DNA of 64,000 nucleotides from CAMLIZ01 sp036231905 (GCF_036231905.1 NZ_JAZARE010000004.1:459720-523719), one strand, 5' to 3'. Shown: positions 1 through 8,783, counted from the first letter of the stretch. Made by a program: numbers and translations. The notes: generated by a model from the sequence alone, not told the origin.

Positions 1-1
1 G

Positions 2-292
2 GTGGGCCAGCCGCCGCAGGTGCTGGGCGCGATGATCGGCTCCGCGCTGGTGGGCACCTTCCTCGGCATCCTGCTGAGCTACGGCTTCTTCGAGCCGCTG
101 GCGGGCCTGCTGGAGCAGAAGGTGGATGAAAGCTCCAAGGAGCTGCAGTGCATCAAGACCACCCTGCTGGCCAGCATGCAGGGTTATGCGCCCCAGGTGG
201 CGGTGGAGTTCGGACGCAAGGTGCTGTATTCCACCGAGCGGCCCACCTTCATCGAGCTGGAAAGCCACGTCAAGGGCAAGAAACCGGCATAG
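2..292 (+). CDS. motA: MotA, flagellar stator protein (C-terminal part, truncated by window edge)
   Basis: This is the C-terminal 96 residues of the stator subunit MotA, which with MotB forms the inner-membrane proton channel that powers flagellar rotation. The fragment shows the last transmembrane stretch (GTFLGILLSYGFFEPLAGLL) followed by the usual cytoplasmic tail with FGRKVLYSTERPTF and a Lys-rich end. The 5' end lies outside the window, so the first codon here is internal, not a start. The stop is 6 bases before motB, so the two are co-transcribed. Identity rests on the tail sequence and the motB neighbour. Confidence 0.93.
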   Translation: MGQPPQVLGAMIGSALVGTFLGILLSYGFFEPLAGLLEQKVDESSKELQCIKTTLLASMQGYAPQVAVEFGRKVLYSTERPTFIELESHVKGKKPA

Positions 293-295
293 GCC

Positions 296-1279
296 ATGGC
301 AGGCGACAGCAAGAAACTCCAGCCGATCATCGTCAAGAAGATCAAGAAGGGCGGCCATGCGCACCATGGCGGCGCCTGGAAGATCGCCTATGCCGACTTC
401 GTGACGGCGATGATGGCCTTCTTCCTGCTGATGTGGCTGCTGGGCTCCACCACTGAGGGTGACAAGAAGGGCATTGCGGACTACTTCAGTTCGCCGCTGA
501 AGATCGCGCTGCTGTCCAGCGGCTCGGGCGCCGGCGATTCGAGCCACGTGGTCAAGGGCGGCGGCCAGGACCTGACGCGCACCACCGGCCAGGTCAAGCG
601 CGGCGAGGTGGCCGCCGACCGCGCCGCCGTGAACATCAAGGCGCTGAAGGCCGAGCAGATCCGCGCCGAGATCGCGCGCCTGGAAGACCTGAAGAAGAAG
701 GTCGAACAGAAGGTGCGCGCCAACTCCAAGCTGGCGCCCATCAGCTCGCAGATCCGGCTGGACATGACGGCCGACGGCCTGCGCATCCAGATCGTGGACG
801 AGCTGAACCGGCCGATGTTCGATTCCGGCAGCGCCATCGTCAAACCCTACATGCGCGAGCTGCTGCGCGAGATCGGCAACGTGCTGGTCGAGGTGCCGAA
901 CCGGCTCACGCTCGAAGGCCACACCGATGCGCAGCCGTTTTCGGCCGGCGAGCGCGGCTACAGCAACTGGGAGCTGTCGGCCGACCGGGCCAATGCCTCG
1001 CGGCGCGAGCTGCTGGCCGGCGGCCTGCCCGACGACCGGGTGCTGCGGGTGCAGGGCCTGGCCTCCAGCAGCCTGTTCGACCGCGCCGACCCGCTCAACC
1101 CGGTGAACCGGCGCATCAGCATCATCGTGATGAACCGCGAAGCCGAAGAACGCTTCTTCCACACCCCGGCGGAAACGGCGGCCGAGGCTGCGTCCGCCCC
1201 GGCTGCCGCGGCGTCGGCAATGGTGGACATCGTGCCTCAAGTTCGACCCCAACTCACCGATAACCTGCGCAAGCCTTGA
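296..1279 (+). CDS. motB: MotB, flagellar stator protein with OmpA-like peptidoglycan-binding domain
   Basis: MotB anchors the stator to peptidoglycan and carries the proton-binding aspartate. A single N-terminal membrane helix (about residues 30-52) contains the motif AYADFVTAMMAFFLLMW, with Asp34 as the expected proton acceptor. The C-terminal half is an OmpA-like domain with LEGHTDAQPF and the SxDRA-type motif. It has 327 residues, normal for the family. It follows motA by 3 bases. The tail after the OmpA domain is Ala-rich, and its coding sequence contains a sigma-28-like promoter for cheY. Confidence 0.97.
   Translation: MAGDSKKLQPIIVKKIKKGGHAHHGGAWKIAYADFVTAMMAFFLLMWLLGSTTEGDKKGIADYFSSPLKIALLSSGSGAGDSSHVVKGGGQDLTRTTGQVKRGEVAADRAAVNIKALKAEQIRAEIARLEDLKKKVEQKVRANSKLAPISSQIRLDMTADGLRIQIVDELNRPMFDSGSAIVKPYMRELLREIGNVLVEVPNRLTLEGHTDAQPFSAGERGYSNWELSADRANASRRELLAGGLPDDRVLRVQGLASSSLFDRADPLNPVNRRISIIVMNREAEERFFHTPAETAAEAASAPAAAASAMVDIVPQVRPQLTDNLRKP
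1237..1263 (+). promoter_or_regulatory. Sigma-28 (FliA)-type promoter for cheYZ inside motB
   Basis: TCAAGTTC, 11 bases, then ACCGATAA closely matches the sigma-28 consensus TAAAGTTT-N11-GCCGATAA with exact spacing. It ends 36 bases before the cheY start and lies inside the last codons of motB. It would let FliA transcribe cheYZ separately from motAB. Confidence 0.6.
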
Positions 1280-1299
1280 GCCAGAAGGACGCTGCTGCC

Positions 1300-1695
1300 A
1301 TGAACCCCACCGACCTGAAATTCCTGATCGTCGACGACTTTTCCACCATGCGCCGCATCGTGCGCGGCCTGCTGAAGGAAATGGGCTGCAACAACGCGGA
1401 CGAAGCCGAAGACGGCGCGATCGCGCTGAACATGCTCAAGGCCCAGAAGTTCGACTTCGTGGTCAGCGACATCAACATGCCCAACATGAACGGCTTCGAC
1501 CTGCTGAAGGCCATCAAGGCCGACGACAGCCTGAAGCACCTGCCGGTGCTGATGGTCACCGCCGAAGCGCGCAAGGAAGACATCGTGCTCGCGGCGCAGA
1601 GTGGCGCAGCCGGCTACATCGTCAAGCCCTTCACCAAGGCCACCTTGGAAGAGAAGGTGCAGAAGATCATGCAGAAGCTGGCGACCCCCGCCTGA
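1300..1695 (+). CDS. cheY: CheY, chemotaxis response regulator
   Basis: Single-domain receiver of 131 residues that, when phosphorylated by CheA, binds the flagellar switch. The acidic pair Asp12/Asp13, phospho-acceptor Asp57 (in VVSDINMPNMNGF), Thr87 and Lys109 (IVKPF) are all present. The ATG at 1300 is chosen over an upstream TTG at 1276 because an AGAAGGAC ribosome site sits about 10 bases before it and the product starts like other CheY proteins. It lies 18 bases upstream of cheZ, in the usual cheYZ pair. No cheA is in this window. Confidence 0.97.
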   Translation: MNPTDLKFLIVDDFSTMRRIVRGLLKEMGCNNADEAEDGAIALNMLKAQKFDFVVSDINMPNMNGFDLLKAIKADDSLKHLPVLMVTAEARKEDIVLAAQSGAAGYIVKPFTKATLEEKVQKIMQKLATPA

Positions 1696-1714
1696 GCCCC
1701 GGAAGGACCACAAC

Positions 1715-2347
1715 ATGAAGATGGACGACCTCGCCACGCTGGCGCCGGAAATGGCCGCTCAGGCCTCGCCCGAGATCTTTCAGCAGCTGGGGCACATCAC
1801 CCGCCAGCTGCATGACACGCTCAACCAGCTGGGCGTGATGCCCAAGCTGCAGGCGGCCGCCGACGGCCTGCCGGATGCGCGCAGTCGTCTGTCCTACATC
1901 GCCAAGAAGACCGGCGAGGCCGCCGACAAGGTGCTCAATTCGGTGGACCAGGCCAAGGTGGACCACCAGCACATCGCCGCCGAAACCCGCCGCATGGCGC
2001 AGGCCATCGTGGCCGACCCGGTGAAGGCCGTGGCCTCGGGCGCGGTGCTGAACTTCGTGGCCGACGTGGAAAAGTCCACCGCCCGCATCGACCAGCACCT
2101 CACCGACATCATGATGGCGCAGGACTTCCACGACCTCACCGGCCAGGTGGTGGCCAAGGTGGTGTCGCTGGCCACCGACCTGGAGGACAGCCTGGTCAAG
2201 CTGCTGGTGCAGGCCGCGCCGCCCGAGCAGGCCAAGAAGGTGGAAGAGACCTTGCTGCACGGCCCCGTGGTCAACCCCGAAGGCCGCACCGACGTCGTGC
2301 AGAACCAGGGCGAGGTCGACGACCTGCTCGCCAGCCTCGGCTTCTGA
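1715..2347 (+). CDS. cheZ: CheZ, CheY-phosphate phosphatase
   Basis: CheZ removes the phosphate from CheY-P and so ends the tumble signal. The 210-residue protein is mostly helical and keeps the catalytic stretch QDFHDLTGQ, where Asp140 and Gln144 correspond to the E. coli Asp143/Gln147 pair. The C-terminal peptide EVDDLLASLGF is the CheY-binding tail. The start at 1715 follows a GGAAGG ribosome site. It overlaps no neighbour and ends just before an inverted repeat that may stop transcription. Confidence 0.96.
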   Translation: MKMDDLATLAPEMAAQASPEIFQQLGHITRQLHDTLNQLGVMPKLQAAADGLPDARSRLSYIAKKTGEAADKVLNSVDQAKVDHQHIAAETRRMAQAIVADPVKAVASGAVLNFVADVEKSTARIDQHLTDIMMAQDFHDLTGQVVAKVVSLATDLEDSLVKLLVQAAPPEQAKKVEETLLHGPVVNPEGRTDVVQNQGEVDDLLASLGF

Positions 2348-2358
2348 GCTGCGTGCCC

Positions 2359-2387
2359 GCAACGGCGGCCCGCGCGGTCGCCGTTGC
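2359..2387 (+). terminator. Inverted repeat after cheZ, possible terminator
   Basis: GCAACGGCG and CGCCGTTGC form a perfect 9-bp stem with an 11-base loop, 12 bases after the cheZ stop. No T-run follows, so it is a weak intrinsic terminator at best. Confidence 0.4.
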
Positions 2388-2504
2388 CACGTCCGGCCCG
2401 TGACATGCTTCACGCCGGATACATCCGATTTCAGAACAACCCTCCAGAAACGGCGTATATCGACCGATAGCCCTGTCATGTCCGCCGTCCGGCGGGAGAG
2501 GGCC

Positions 2505-2846
2505 ATGACAAGCATTTCGCCAAGCAGCAACAGTCCGTGGATGGTGCAACTGCGCACCCACCCACTGGGCTGCGCTTGCATGCAATGCATGCCCGAACTG
2601 ATGAAGCCGGCCGAGCCGTCACCGGCCGACGCCGCCCAGGCCACCGAGGACGCACAGGCGTCGCCGGATGCAAGCGCGGGTGCCAAGGGCGCAGGTGCTG
2701 CCGCAACGGCCAGCGGGGCAGCGGGCCATGCGAGCACCGCATCGCTCCCGGACCCGGCCTCGCCGGTCTACACCAACCCGGCCACCACGCCCGGGCAGCA
2801 CACCTCGTCACCACCGACCGGGTCGCACCTCAGCGTGCGCGCCTGA
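2505..2846 (+). CDS. Hypothetical small Ala/Pro/Ser-rich protein with a CxCMQC motif
   Basis: Not recognised. The 113-residue product has a short N-terminal part containing GCACMQCMP, a possible metal or redox cysteine cluster, followed by a low-complexity Ala/Ser/Pro/Thr tail. It has no signal peptide or membrane helix. The frame shows the strong G/C third-position bias of neighbouring genes, which supports coding. The ATG at 2505 follows GGGAGAG. In-frame starts at 2478 and 2400 are possible but lack a ribosome site. It stands between cheZ and an exporter gene, with no clear functional link to either. Confidence 0.5.
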   Translation: MTSISPSSNSPWMVQLRTHPLGCACMQCMPELMKPAEPSPADAAQATEDAQASPDASAGAKGAGAAATASGAAGHASTASLPDPASPVYTNPATTPGQHTSSPPTGSHLSVRA

Positions 2847-2918
2847 AGCGCCGCTAATCACACCGCAGAGTTGCGAATGTCGCTTCGGTGGCCGCCACGG
2901 CCTGCCGAGAATGCGCCC

Positions 2919-3527
2919 ATGGTGTCAACGTCGTATCTGCAGGGCCTGGGGCTGGGCGCGGGCCTCATCATGGCCATCGGCGCGCAGAACGCGCACGTGC
3001 TGCGCATGGGGCTGCGGCGCGAGCATGTGGCGCTCACCGTGGCGGCCTGCGTGGCGGTGGACGTGTTGCTCATCGTGGTGGGTGTCGCGGGGCTGGGCGC
3101 GCTGATCGAAGGTTCGCCCTGGGCGCTGCGCGCGGCGCGCTGGGGCGGCGCGGCCTTCCTGCTGGCGTATGGCCTGCGCGCCTGGCACCAGGCCTGGCGC
3201 GGCGGCCAGCTGGCGGTTCAGCCGCCGCAGGGGGCACGCGGCTCCTGGCGCGGCGCCTTGCTCACCGTGCTGGCCCTGTCGCTGCTGAACCCGCATGTGT
3301 ACCTGGACACCGTGGTGCTGCTCGGCTCCGTCGGGGCCCAGCAGCCCGCGGCCCAGCGCCCCGGTTTTGCGGCCGGCGCCGCCACCGCGTCGCTGCTGTG
3401 GTTTGTGGCGCTGGGCTTTGGCGCGCGGGTGCTGGCACCGCTGTTCGCGCGGCCGGTGGCGTGGCGGGTGCTGGACGTCCTGGTGGGCATGGTGATGGTG
3501 AGCCTGGCGGTGGCGCTGGTCGCCTGA
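2919..3527 (+). CDS. LysE/ArgO-family amino-acid exporter
   Basis: A 202-residue inner-membrane protein with about six hydrophobic helices. It matches the ArgO/LysE family (arginine and lysine export) in GLGLGAGLIMAIGAQNA near the N-terminus and the signature LNPHVYLDTVVLLGS in the middle. I chose the ATG at 2919 because the product then begins right before the first helix, as in E. coli ArgO. In-frame codons upstream encode an Arg/Pro-rich stretch unlike the family. It is probably monocistronic, as the following gene starts 56 bases later. Substrate is inferred from the family only. Confidence 0.85.
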   Translation: MVSTSYLQGLGLGAGLIMAIGAQNAHVLRMGLRREHVALTVAACVAVDVLLIVVGVAGLGALIEGSPWALRAARWGGAAFLLAYGLRAWHQAWRGGQLAVQPPQGARGSWRGALLTVLALSLLNPHVYLDTVVLLGSVGAQQPAAQRPGFAAGAATASLLWFVALGFGARVLAPLFARPVAWRVLDVLVGMVMVSLAVALVA

Positions 3528-3583
3528 ACTTCCAGGGCGCGGCCGCGCTTTTCGGGCGACCGCCGGCCCCTGGCTTTGCCAAC

Positions 3584-5899
3584 ATGGCACGGTTGGTATT
3601 GCTGGAGGCTTGTGTGGCCGCTTCCCCTGCCGTTGTTTCCGTGGCCACCGTGCCGCGCGCCGCTGCGCCGGCCTTTGCCCGCTGCGAGCGCCTCGACGCG
3701 CACTTCAACGCCCTGGCGCAGGGGCCCGCCACTGAAGCCGTGCTGCGCCACCTGCTGGTGCATGTGGAGGCGGCACTGCATCCGCTGGACCGCGTGGCGC
3801 TGTACGACGCACTCGCGGCCGTCGTGCGCGCGCTCGATGCCCAGGTGCTGCACGCGGCCACCGCCCTGTTCGATGGACGCTTTCGCGCGCTGCTGCGCTG
3901 GTTGGGCGCGGCCGGCGGCGCGGTCGAAGAGATCGCCTGGGCGCACCTCGAAGGCGCGGACAACCGGGTGTTCTGCCCCGATGCCGCGTTTGTACTGCGT
4001 TGGCTCGATCGCCATGGGGCCGCCACGCCGAGCCTGCAGCTGGCGGCCATCCGCGCGCGTGTGGCGGGCCAGGGCTGGGGTGCGCTGGCGCAGGACCAGC
4101 AGGTGCTGGCCGAACAGCAGCTGTGCCTGGCGCTGGCACAGGACGGTGGCGCACTCGCAGCGCCCGCCTTGTGCATCGCCTTCGAGCTGGCCGTGGTGGC
4201 CGGCAGCGAGCAGGCGGCGCTGGGCCTGCTGGCCACGTGTGTGCAGGCCGGTGCCCATGCGGGCCTGCGCCCGGCCCTGCTGCGTGCCTGGCTGGAAGCC
4301 GATGGCGCCGGCTTGCCGCTGGCGCTCCAGGCGCCGCTGCAGGTCCAGTGGTTGCGGCCCTCGGCCTTGCACCAGCCCGCCTATCGCGCCGCGCTCATCG
4401 CCTCGCTGCAACGGCCGGCGGTGCGCTCGCGCTGCGTGGTGCTGGACGCGCTGCTCCCACAGCCTGCGACACCTGTGCAACCCGAGGCCAGGGCGGCCTG
4501 GCGCGCGCTGGCGCAGCTGGATGGGGTGTACGCCGCAGCCGACGCCGGCGAGCCCGTGGCCGCCGCTGCGGCAGCCTTGCTCGGCGGCACCACGCTCGCA
4601 CCGGCGGCGGTGGCGGCCTTGCAGCGCCGTTGCGCGCTGGAAGCCATCGACCAGGGCGATCCGCATGCCGCCGGTGTGGCGCTGGCTGCCGCCCGCGCTG
4701 CGATCGGTGATGCGCAGGATGCCGCCGTTCTGCAGCAGCTGCTGCTGGCCATCGATGAGGCGGTGGTGCGTGCTGCCGCCGCATCGGCCGGCCTGCCGCA
4801 GGACGCCGCCTGGACGGCCACGCGCTGGCAGGACGAAGCGCCGCTGTGGCGCGCGCTGGCCGAGGGCGCGCATGAGCACCTGCGGCCGATGGCGGCCTAC
4901 CAGCTGGCGCGGCTGTACACCGACGGCAGCTGGGTGCCCTGCACCACCCACAAGACACAGCAGCTGCAGGCCGCGCAAGCCCTGTGGACCGAACTCGCGG
5001 GCCACCCGGCGTATGCCGCGCTGGCGCAGCGACGGCTCGCCAGCCCGAGCTGGCAGCTGATGGTGCAGGCCGAAGTGCGCGATGCCGGCCGCCCGCACTT
5101 GTGGGTGCCATGCGCCGACCCCGCTGCCCGGCGCCTGCTGATCGTGTTCTCGTGCGTGGACAGCCATCACGGCTACACCCAGGTGAATGCCCTGGCGCGG
5201 CAGATGCAGGACCACCACCTGCTTTTCATCAACAACCCGGAGCTCAACTGGTACAGCGACGCGGTGTTCGACGACGTGGCCGCACTCATCGAGGCCCGGG
5301 TGCTGCCGCGTTTTGCGCGCGAGGACGTGAGCTGCTACTTCGGCAGCATGGGCGGCCATGCGGCGCTGAAGTTCGCGCTGCACTTCGGCTTCCAGGCACT
5401 GGTGTTCAACCCGCAGGTGGACCTGGCGCTGTGGGCCGCCTTCCGCCCGCAACAGCGTGCGTTGCTGCTGGCCGCGCAGGCCCATGCCGATGTGCAGCAA
5501 GCAGCGGTGGCGCAGTTCGAGCAGTCCCCGGTGTGCTATTTCGTGGGCAGCAGCATCGCTGACCGCGAGGCGTTTTCGCTCTGGCTGGCGCAGGTGCGCA
5601 CCTGCCGCCATGGCAGCTTCATCGTGGAGAAGCGGCCCGACCCGCACCATGCCGGCCTGATCGCCCGCGTGGCGCCGCGTGGCGGCACGGTGCCCTTGCT
5701 GCAGCGCTCGCTGGAGCGGCTGCGCGAGCTGCGCGCGGTGGATGTGCCGCATTCGCATGCCGAGGTGCCGGCGGCCCTGCTGCCGCGCTGGTGGCAGCAA
5801 CTCGACCATGCTGCCGCGCTCAAGGTCGAGATCCTGATCCGCGAAGGCCGGGTCTATCTGGCCGATTCCAACGCCATCGGCAGCCTGCCGCTGGCCTGA
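3584..5899 (+). CDS. Large hypothetical protein: helical repeat N-terminus plus alpha/beta-hydrolase-like C-terminus
   Basis: The 771-residue protein is not recognised as a whole. Residues 1 to about 510 are Ala/Leu-rich and look like helical (TPR or Sel1-like) repeats, for example MAAYQLARLYTDGSW. From about residue 525 the pattern is that of an alpha/beta hydrolase: RLLIVFSCVDSHHGY as an early strand, CYFGSMGGHAALKFA as a nucleophile elbow with Ser588, and RPDPHHAGLI with His688/689 as a candidate catalytic histidine. The residue two before the serine is Phe rather than Gly. There is no signal peptide, so it is probably cytoplasmic. It sits between an exporter gene and flhB, which hints at but does not prove a role tied to the cell surface or flagellum. 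Confidence 0.7.
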   Translation: MARLVLLEACVAASPAVVSVATVPRAAAPAFARCERLDAHFNALAQGPATEAVLRHLLVHVEAALHPLDRVALYDALAAVVRALDAQVLHAATALFDGRFRALLRWLGAAGGAVEEIAWAHLEGADNRVFCPDAAFVLRWLDRHGAATPSLQLAAIRARVAGQGWGALAQDQQVLAEQQLCLALAQDGGALAAPALCIAFELAVVAGSEQAALGLLATCVQAGAHAGLRPALLRAWLEADGAGLPLALQAPLQVQWLRPSALHQPAYRAALIASLQRPAVRSRCVVLDALLPQPATPVQPEARAAWRALAQLDGVYAAADAGEPVAAAAAALLGGTTLAPAAVAALQRRCALEAIDQGDPHAAGVALAAARAAIGDAQDAAVLQQLLLAIDEAVVRAAAASAGLPQDAAWTATRWQDEAPLWRALAEGAHEHLRPMAAYQLARLYTDGSWVPCTTHKTQQLQAAQALWTELAGHPAYAALAQRRLASPSWQLMVQAEVRDAGRPHLWVPCADPAARRLLIVFSCVDSHHGYTQVNALARQMQDHHLLFINNPELNWYSDAVFDDVAALIEARVLPRFAREDVSCYFGSMGGHAALKFALHFGFQALVFNPQVDLALWAAFRPQQRALLLAAQAHADVQQAAVAQFEQSPVCYFVGSSIADREAFSLWLAQVRTCRHGSFIVEKRPDPHHAGLIARVAPRGGTVPLLQRSLERLRELRAVDVPHSHAEVPAALLPRWWQQLDHAAALKVEILIREGRVYLADSNAIGSLPLA

Positions 5900-5957
5900 A
5901 ACACCACGCTTTTTGACCCACCGCATCGGCGTGCGCTGGGAACAATCCTGATCCACC

Positions 5958-7130
5958 ATGGCCGACGCCGACCGCCACTTACCGCCGACCGAGAAAAAGC
6001 TGCGCAAGGCGCGGGCCGACGGCCAGGTGCCGCGCTCGCGCGACCTGTCGCACTTTGCCGCGGTGGCGGCCTGCGGCGGCATGCTGGTGGCTTTTGCCCC
6101 GCGCCTGGGTGGCTGGCTGCGGGACCTGATGGCCGAGGCGCTGCGCTTCGATGCACAGGCCCTGCAAAGTGCTGACGTGATGACCGACCGGCTCGGCCCG
6201 CTGGTGGCCAAGATGCTGATGGTGGTGCTGCCGCTGGGCGGCGTGATGGCCGCGGTGGCGGTGGCCTCGGGTGTGCTGTCGGGTGGCTGGAACTGGACCA
6301 TGAAGCCGCTGGCGCCGCAGTTCGGCAAGCTCAATCCGCTGAAGGGCGTGCAGAACCTGGTGTCGCGCCAGCACCTGCTGGGCACCTTGAAGGCGGTGCT
6401 GCTGGCCGTTGTGCTGGGCACCATCGGTGCGCTGTACCTGAATGCGAAGCTGGCGGTGTTCACCGACGCGCTGGCGCTGCCGCTGCCGCAGGCGTTTGCG
6501 CATGTGCTGCAGTCGCTGCAGGGCGGGCTGGCGCTGATCGTGATCGCCCTGGCGCTGTTTGCCCTGATCGATGTGCCCTTGCAGCGCCACCTCTGGAAGG
6601 ACAGGCTCAAGATGAGCCATCAAGAGGTGAAGCAGGAGCACAAGGAGACCGAGGGCAACGTGGAGGTCAAGGCCAAGGTGCGCGCGCGCATGCGCGAGCT
6701 GGTCAAGCGCCGCATGATCGCCGCCGTGCCCCAGGCCGACCTGGTGGTGATGAACCCGACCCACTATGCGGTGGCGCTGAAGTACGACGACAAGACCATG
6801 GGCGCGCCGCGCGTGGTGGCCAAAGGTGCCGACCTGCTGGCGATGAAGATCCGCGACGTCGCGCGCGAGGCCAAGGTGCCGGTGCTGCAGGCGCCGCCGC
6901 TGGCACGGGCCCTGTACGCCCATGCGGAGATCGACCGCGAGATCCCGGCCGCGCTGTTCGGTGCGGTGGCGCAGGTGCTGGCTTATGTGTACCAGCTGCG
7001 TGCCGCACTGCAGGGCCGCGCCAGGGCACCGGGCGAGCTGCCCACCCTGCAGGTGCCGGACGAACTCGACCCGCACCATCCCAAGGCCGCGGCCGCCACG
7101 GCGGCCGATGCGGACCTCGACGACGCGTAA
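5958..7130 (+). CDS. flhB: FlhB, flagellar type III export switch protein
   Basis: FlhB is an inner-membrane part of the flagellar export gate and sets the change from rod/hook to filament substrates. The N-terminus TEKKLRKARADGQVPRSRDL, four hydrophobic segments and the NPTH autocleavage motif (residues 266-269, in VVMNPTHYAVAL) are present. The length of 390 is normal, with an acidic Ala-rich tail. An ACAAT box lies only 11 bases before the start codon, so the leader may be very short. flhA lies about 6 kb downstream instead of next to it, with a chemoreceptor and unrelated genes between. Confidence 0.97.
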   Translation: MADADRHLPPTEKKLRKARADGQVPRSRDLSHFAAVAACGGMLVAFAPRLGGWLRDLMAEALRFDAQALQSADVMTDRLGPLVAKMLMVVLPLGGVMAAVAVASGVLSGGWNWTMKPLAPQFGKLNPLKGVQNLVSRQHLLGTLKAVLLAVVLGTIGALYLNAKLAVFTDALALPLPQAFAHVLQSLQGGLALIVIALALFALIDVPLQRHLWKDRLKMSHQEVKQEHKETEGNVEVKAKVRARMRELVKRRMIAAVPQADLVVMNPTHYAVALKYDDKTMGAPRVVAKGADLLAMKIRDVAREAKVPVLQAPPLARALYAHAEIDREIPAALFGAVAQVLAYVYQLRAALQGRARAPGELPTLQVPDELDPHHPKAAAATAADADLDDA

Positions 7131-7136
7131 GAACGC

Positions 7137-7160
7137 CTGCACCCCCAAAAGAGGGTGCAG
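7137..7160 (+). terminator. Hairpin after flhB
   Basis: CTGCACCC and GGGTGCAG form a perfect 8-bp stem around an 8-base loop, 6 bases after flhB. No T-run follows, so it may be a transcript-stabilising hairpin or a weak terminator. Confidence 0.4.
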
Positions 7161-7177
7161 CCCTGGGGCATTTGCAC

Positions 7178-7205
7178 TCCAGTCGGTGCGCGGCGCGGCC
7201 GAAGT
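7178..7205 (+). promoter_or_regulatory. Candidate weak sigma-28 promoter for the chemoreceptor gene
   Basis: TCCAGTCG, 12 bases, then GCCGAAGT has the same layout as the stronger sigma-28 site at 19874-19901 but with more mismatches. It ends 30 bases before the chemoreceptor start. Chemoreceptors are usual FliA targets. Confidence 0.35.
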
Positions 7206-7235
7206 CCCGCTGACAAATTCAACACCAGGGAAACC

Positions 7236-8783
7236 ATGAAACACACGCTCAACGCGCGGCTGCTCGCCGCGTTCGGCCTGATCATTCTTCTGGTGGCCGC
7301 CGCCGGCGCAGTGGCCGGCTGGTTCACCTGGAAGACCCAGCGCGACTTCCAGTCGCTGTATGCCAGCACGCGCGGCTCGGGTGAGCTGGGCAAGGCCAAC
7401 AGCGCGCTGTGGCAGCTGCGTTATTCGCTCGCCCTGGCCGCCCATGCCGACGAAGCAGGCGTGCGCAAGGCGGCGGCCGACGAGGCCAAGACCTTCCAGG
7501 CCGTCAACGACGCGCTCGATGTCTACGCCGCCACGCAGCTCAGCGCCGAGGAGGCCAGCGCGCTGGCCCAGCTGCGCGAGCAGGTGCGCCGCTATGCCGA
7601 GGTGCGGCCGGCGTGGTTCGCGCTGCGCATCGAGGGCAAGGACGACGAGGCGAAGGCCTACCGCAGCGCCAACACCACGCCAGCCGGCGCCGCGCTGGTG
7701 AAGGCCCTCACCGGCCAGATCGACCTCCAGAGCCAGGCGGCGGCCCAGGTGCACCAGCGCCTGGACGCTGCGGCCACCACGGTGCGCTGGCTGGTCATCG
7801 GCACCTGCGCATTGGCGCTGCTGGCGGCGGCCTGGCTGGCGCGCTGGATCGTGCAGGTGCTCACCGGCCCGGTGGCCCAGGCCACCTCGGTGGCGCACGC
7901 CATCGCGCAGGGCCGGCTCACCAACCACATTCCGAATGACAAGGGCCCGATGGGCCACCTCATGGCAGCGCTGCGCGACATGCAGGCCAGCCTGGCGGCC
8001 ACCGTGTCCGCCGTGCGCGCCAACGCCGAGCATGTGGCCACTGCCGGCACGCAGATCGCGCAGGGCAACAACGACCTGAGCGCGCGCACCGAGATGCAGG
8101 CCTCGGCGCTGCAGCAGACCGCCTCGTCGATGGAGCAGCTGGGCGCCACCGTGCAGCAGAACGCGAGCAATGCGCAGCAGGCCAACCAGCTGGCGCAGGG
8201 CGCCTCCAGCGTGGCTGCCCGCGGCGGCGATGTGGTGTCGCAGGTGGTGGGCACCATGAAGGGCATCAACGACAGTGCGAAGAAGATCGCCGACATCATC
8301 GGGGTGATCGACGGCATCGCCTTCCAGACCAACATCCTGGCGCTCAACGCTGCGGTGGAAGCGGCCCGTGCCGGCGAACAGGGCCGCGGCTTCGCGGTCG
8401 TGGCCGGCGAGGTGCGCATGCTGGCGCAGCGCTCGGCCGAAGCCGCACGCGAGATCAAGCGCCTGATCAACGACAGCGTGGAGCGGGTGGAGCAGGGCAG
8501 CAGCCTGGCCGACCAGGCCGGCGCCACCATGCAGGACGTGGTGAACGCGATCCGCCGCGTCACCGACATCATGGGCGAGATCAGCGTGGCGAGCGCCGAG
8601 CAGAGCGACGGCGTGGCGCAGGTCGGCGCCGCGGTCAGCCGCATGGACGAGACCACCCAGCAGAACGCCTCGCTGGTGGAGCAGAGCGCCGCGGCTGCCG
8701 AAAGCCTGAAGGCGCAGGCGCAGCAGCTGGTGCAGGCGGTGGCGGTGTTCCAGCTGGGGCACGACCAGCGGCTGGCGGCCTGA
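7236..8783 (+). CDS. Methyl-accepting chemotaxis protein (transmembrane receptor)
   Basis: A 515-residue chemoreceptor. It has one membrane helix at residues 8-28, a roughly 150-residue helical periplasmic domain of the four-helix type, a second helix around 184-203 (WLVIGTCALALLAAAWLARW), a HAMP region and a long signalling coiled coil. The hairpin tip has the canonical DGIAFQTNILALNAAVEAAR and GRGFAVVAGEVR. Methylation-type Gln/Glu stretches flank it. The tail ends without a CheR/CheB-binding pentapeptide. The ATG at 7236 follows CAGGGA. The ligand cannot be told from the sequence. Confidence 0.95.
   Translation: MKHTLNARLLAAFGLIILLVAAAGAVAGWFTWKTQRDFQSLYASTRGSGELGKANSALWQLRYSLALAAHADEAGVRKAAADEAKTFQAVNDALDVYAATQLSAEEASALAQLREQVRRYAEVRPAWFALRIEGKDDEAKAYRSANTTPAGAALVKALTGQIDLQSQAAAQVHQRLDAAATTVRWLVIGTCALALLAAAWLARWIVQVLTGPVAQATSVAHAIAQGRLTNHIPNDKGPMGHLMAALRDMQASLAATVSAVRANAEHVATAGTQIAQGNNDLSARTEMQASALQQTASSMEQLGATVQQNASNAQQANQLAQGASSVAARGGDVVSQVVGTMKGINDSAKKIADIIGVIDGIAFQTNILALNAAVEAARAGEQGRGFAVVAGEVRMLAQRSAEAAREIKRLINDSVERVEQGSSLADQAGATMQDVVNAIRRVTDIMGEISVASAEQSDGVAQVGAAVSRMDETTQQNASLVEQSAAAAESLKAQAQQLVQAVAVFQLGHDQRLAA

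Noticed and set aside
3218..6610. A 1130-codon open frame on the minus strand across the hydrolase-like gene and flhB
   Set aside because: Its residues are low-complexity Gln/Arg/His/Gly, as expected for the antisense of G/C-biased genes; flhB on the plus strand is certain. Similar long antisense frames at 5979-9278, 10858-13689, 23512-26097 and 57821-60997 are rejected for the same reason.
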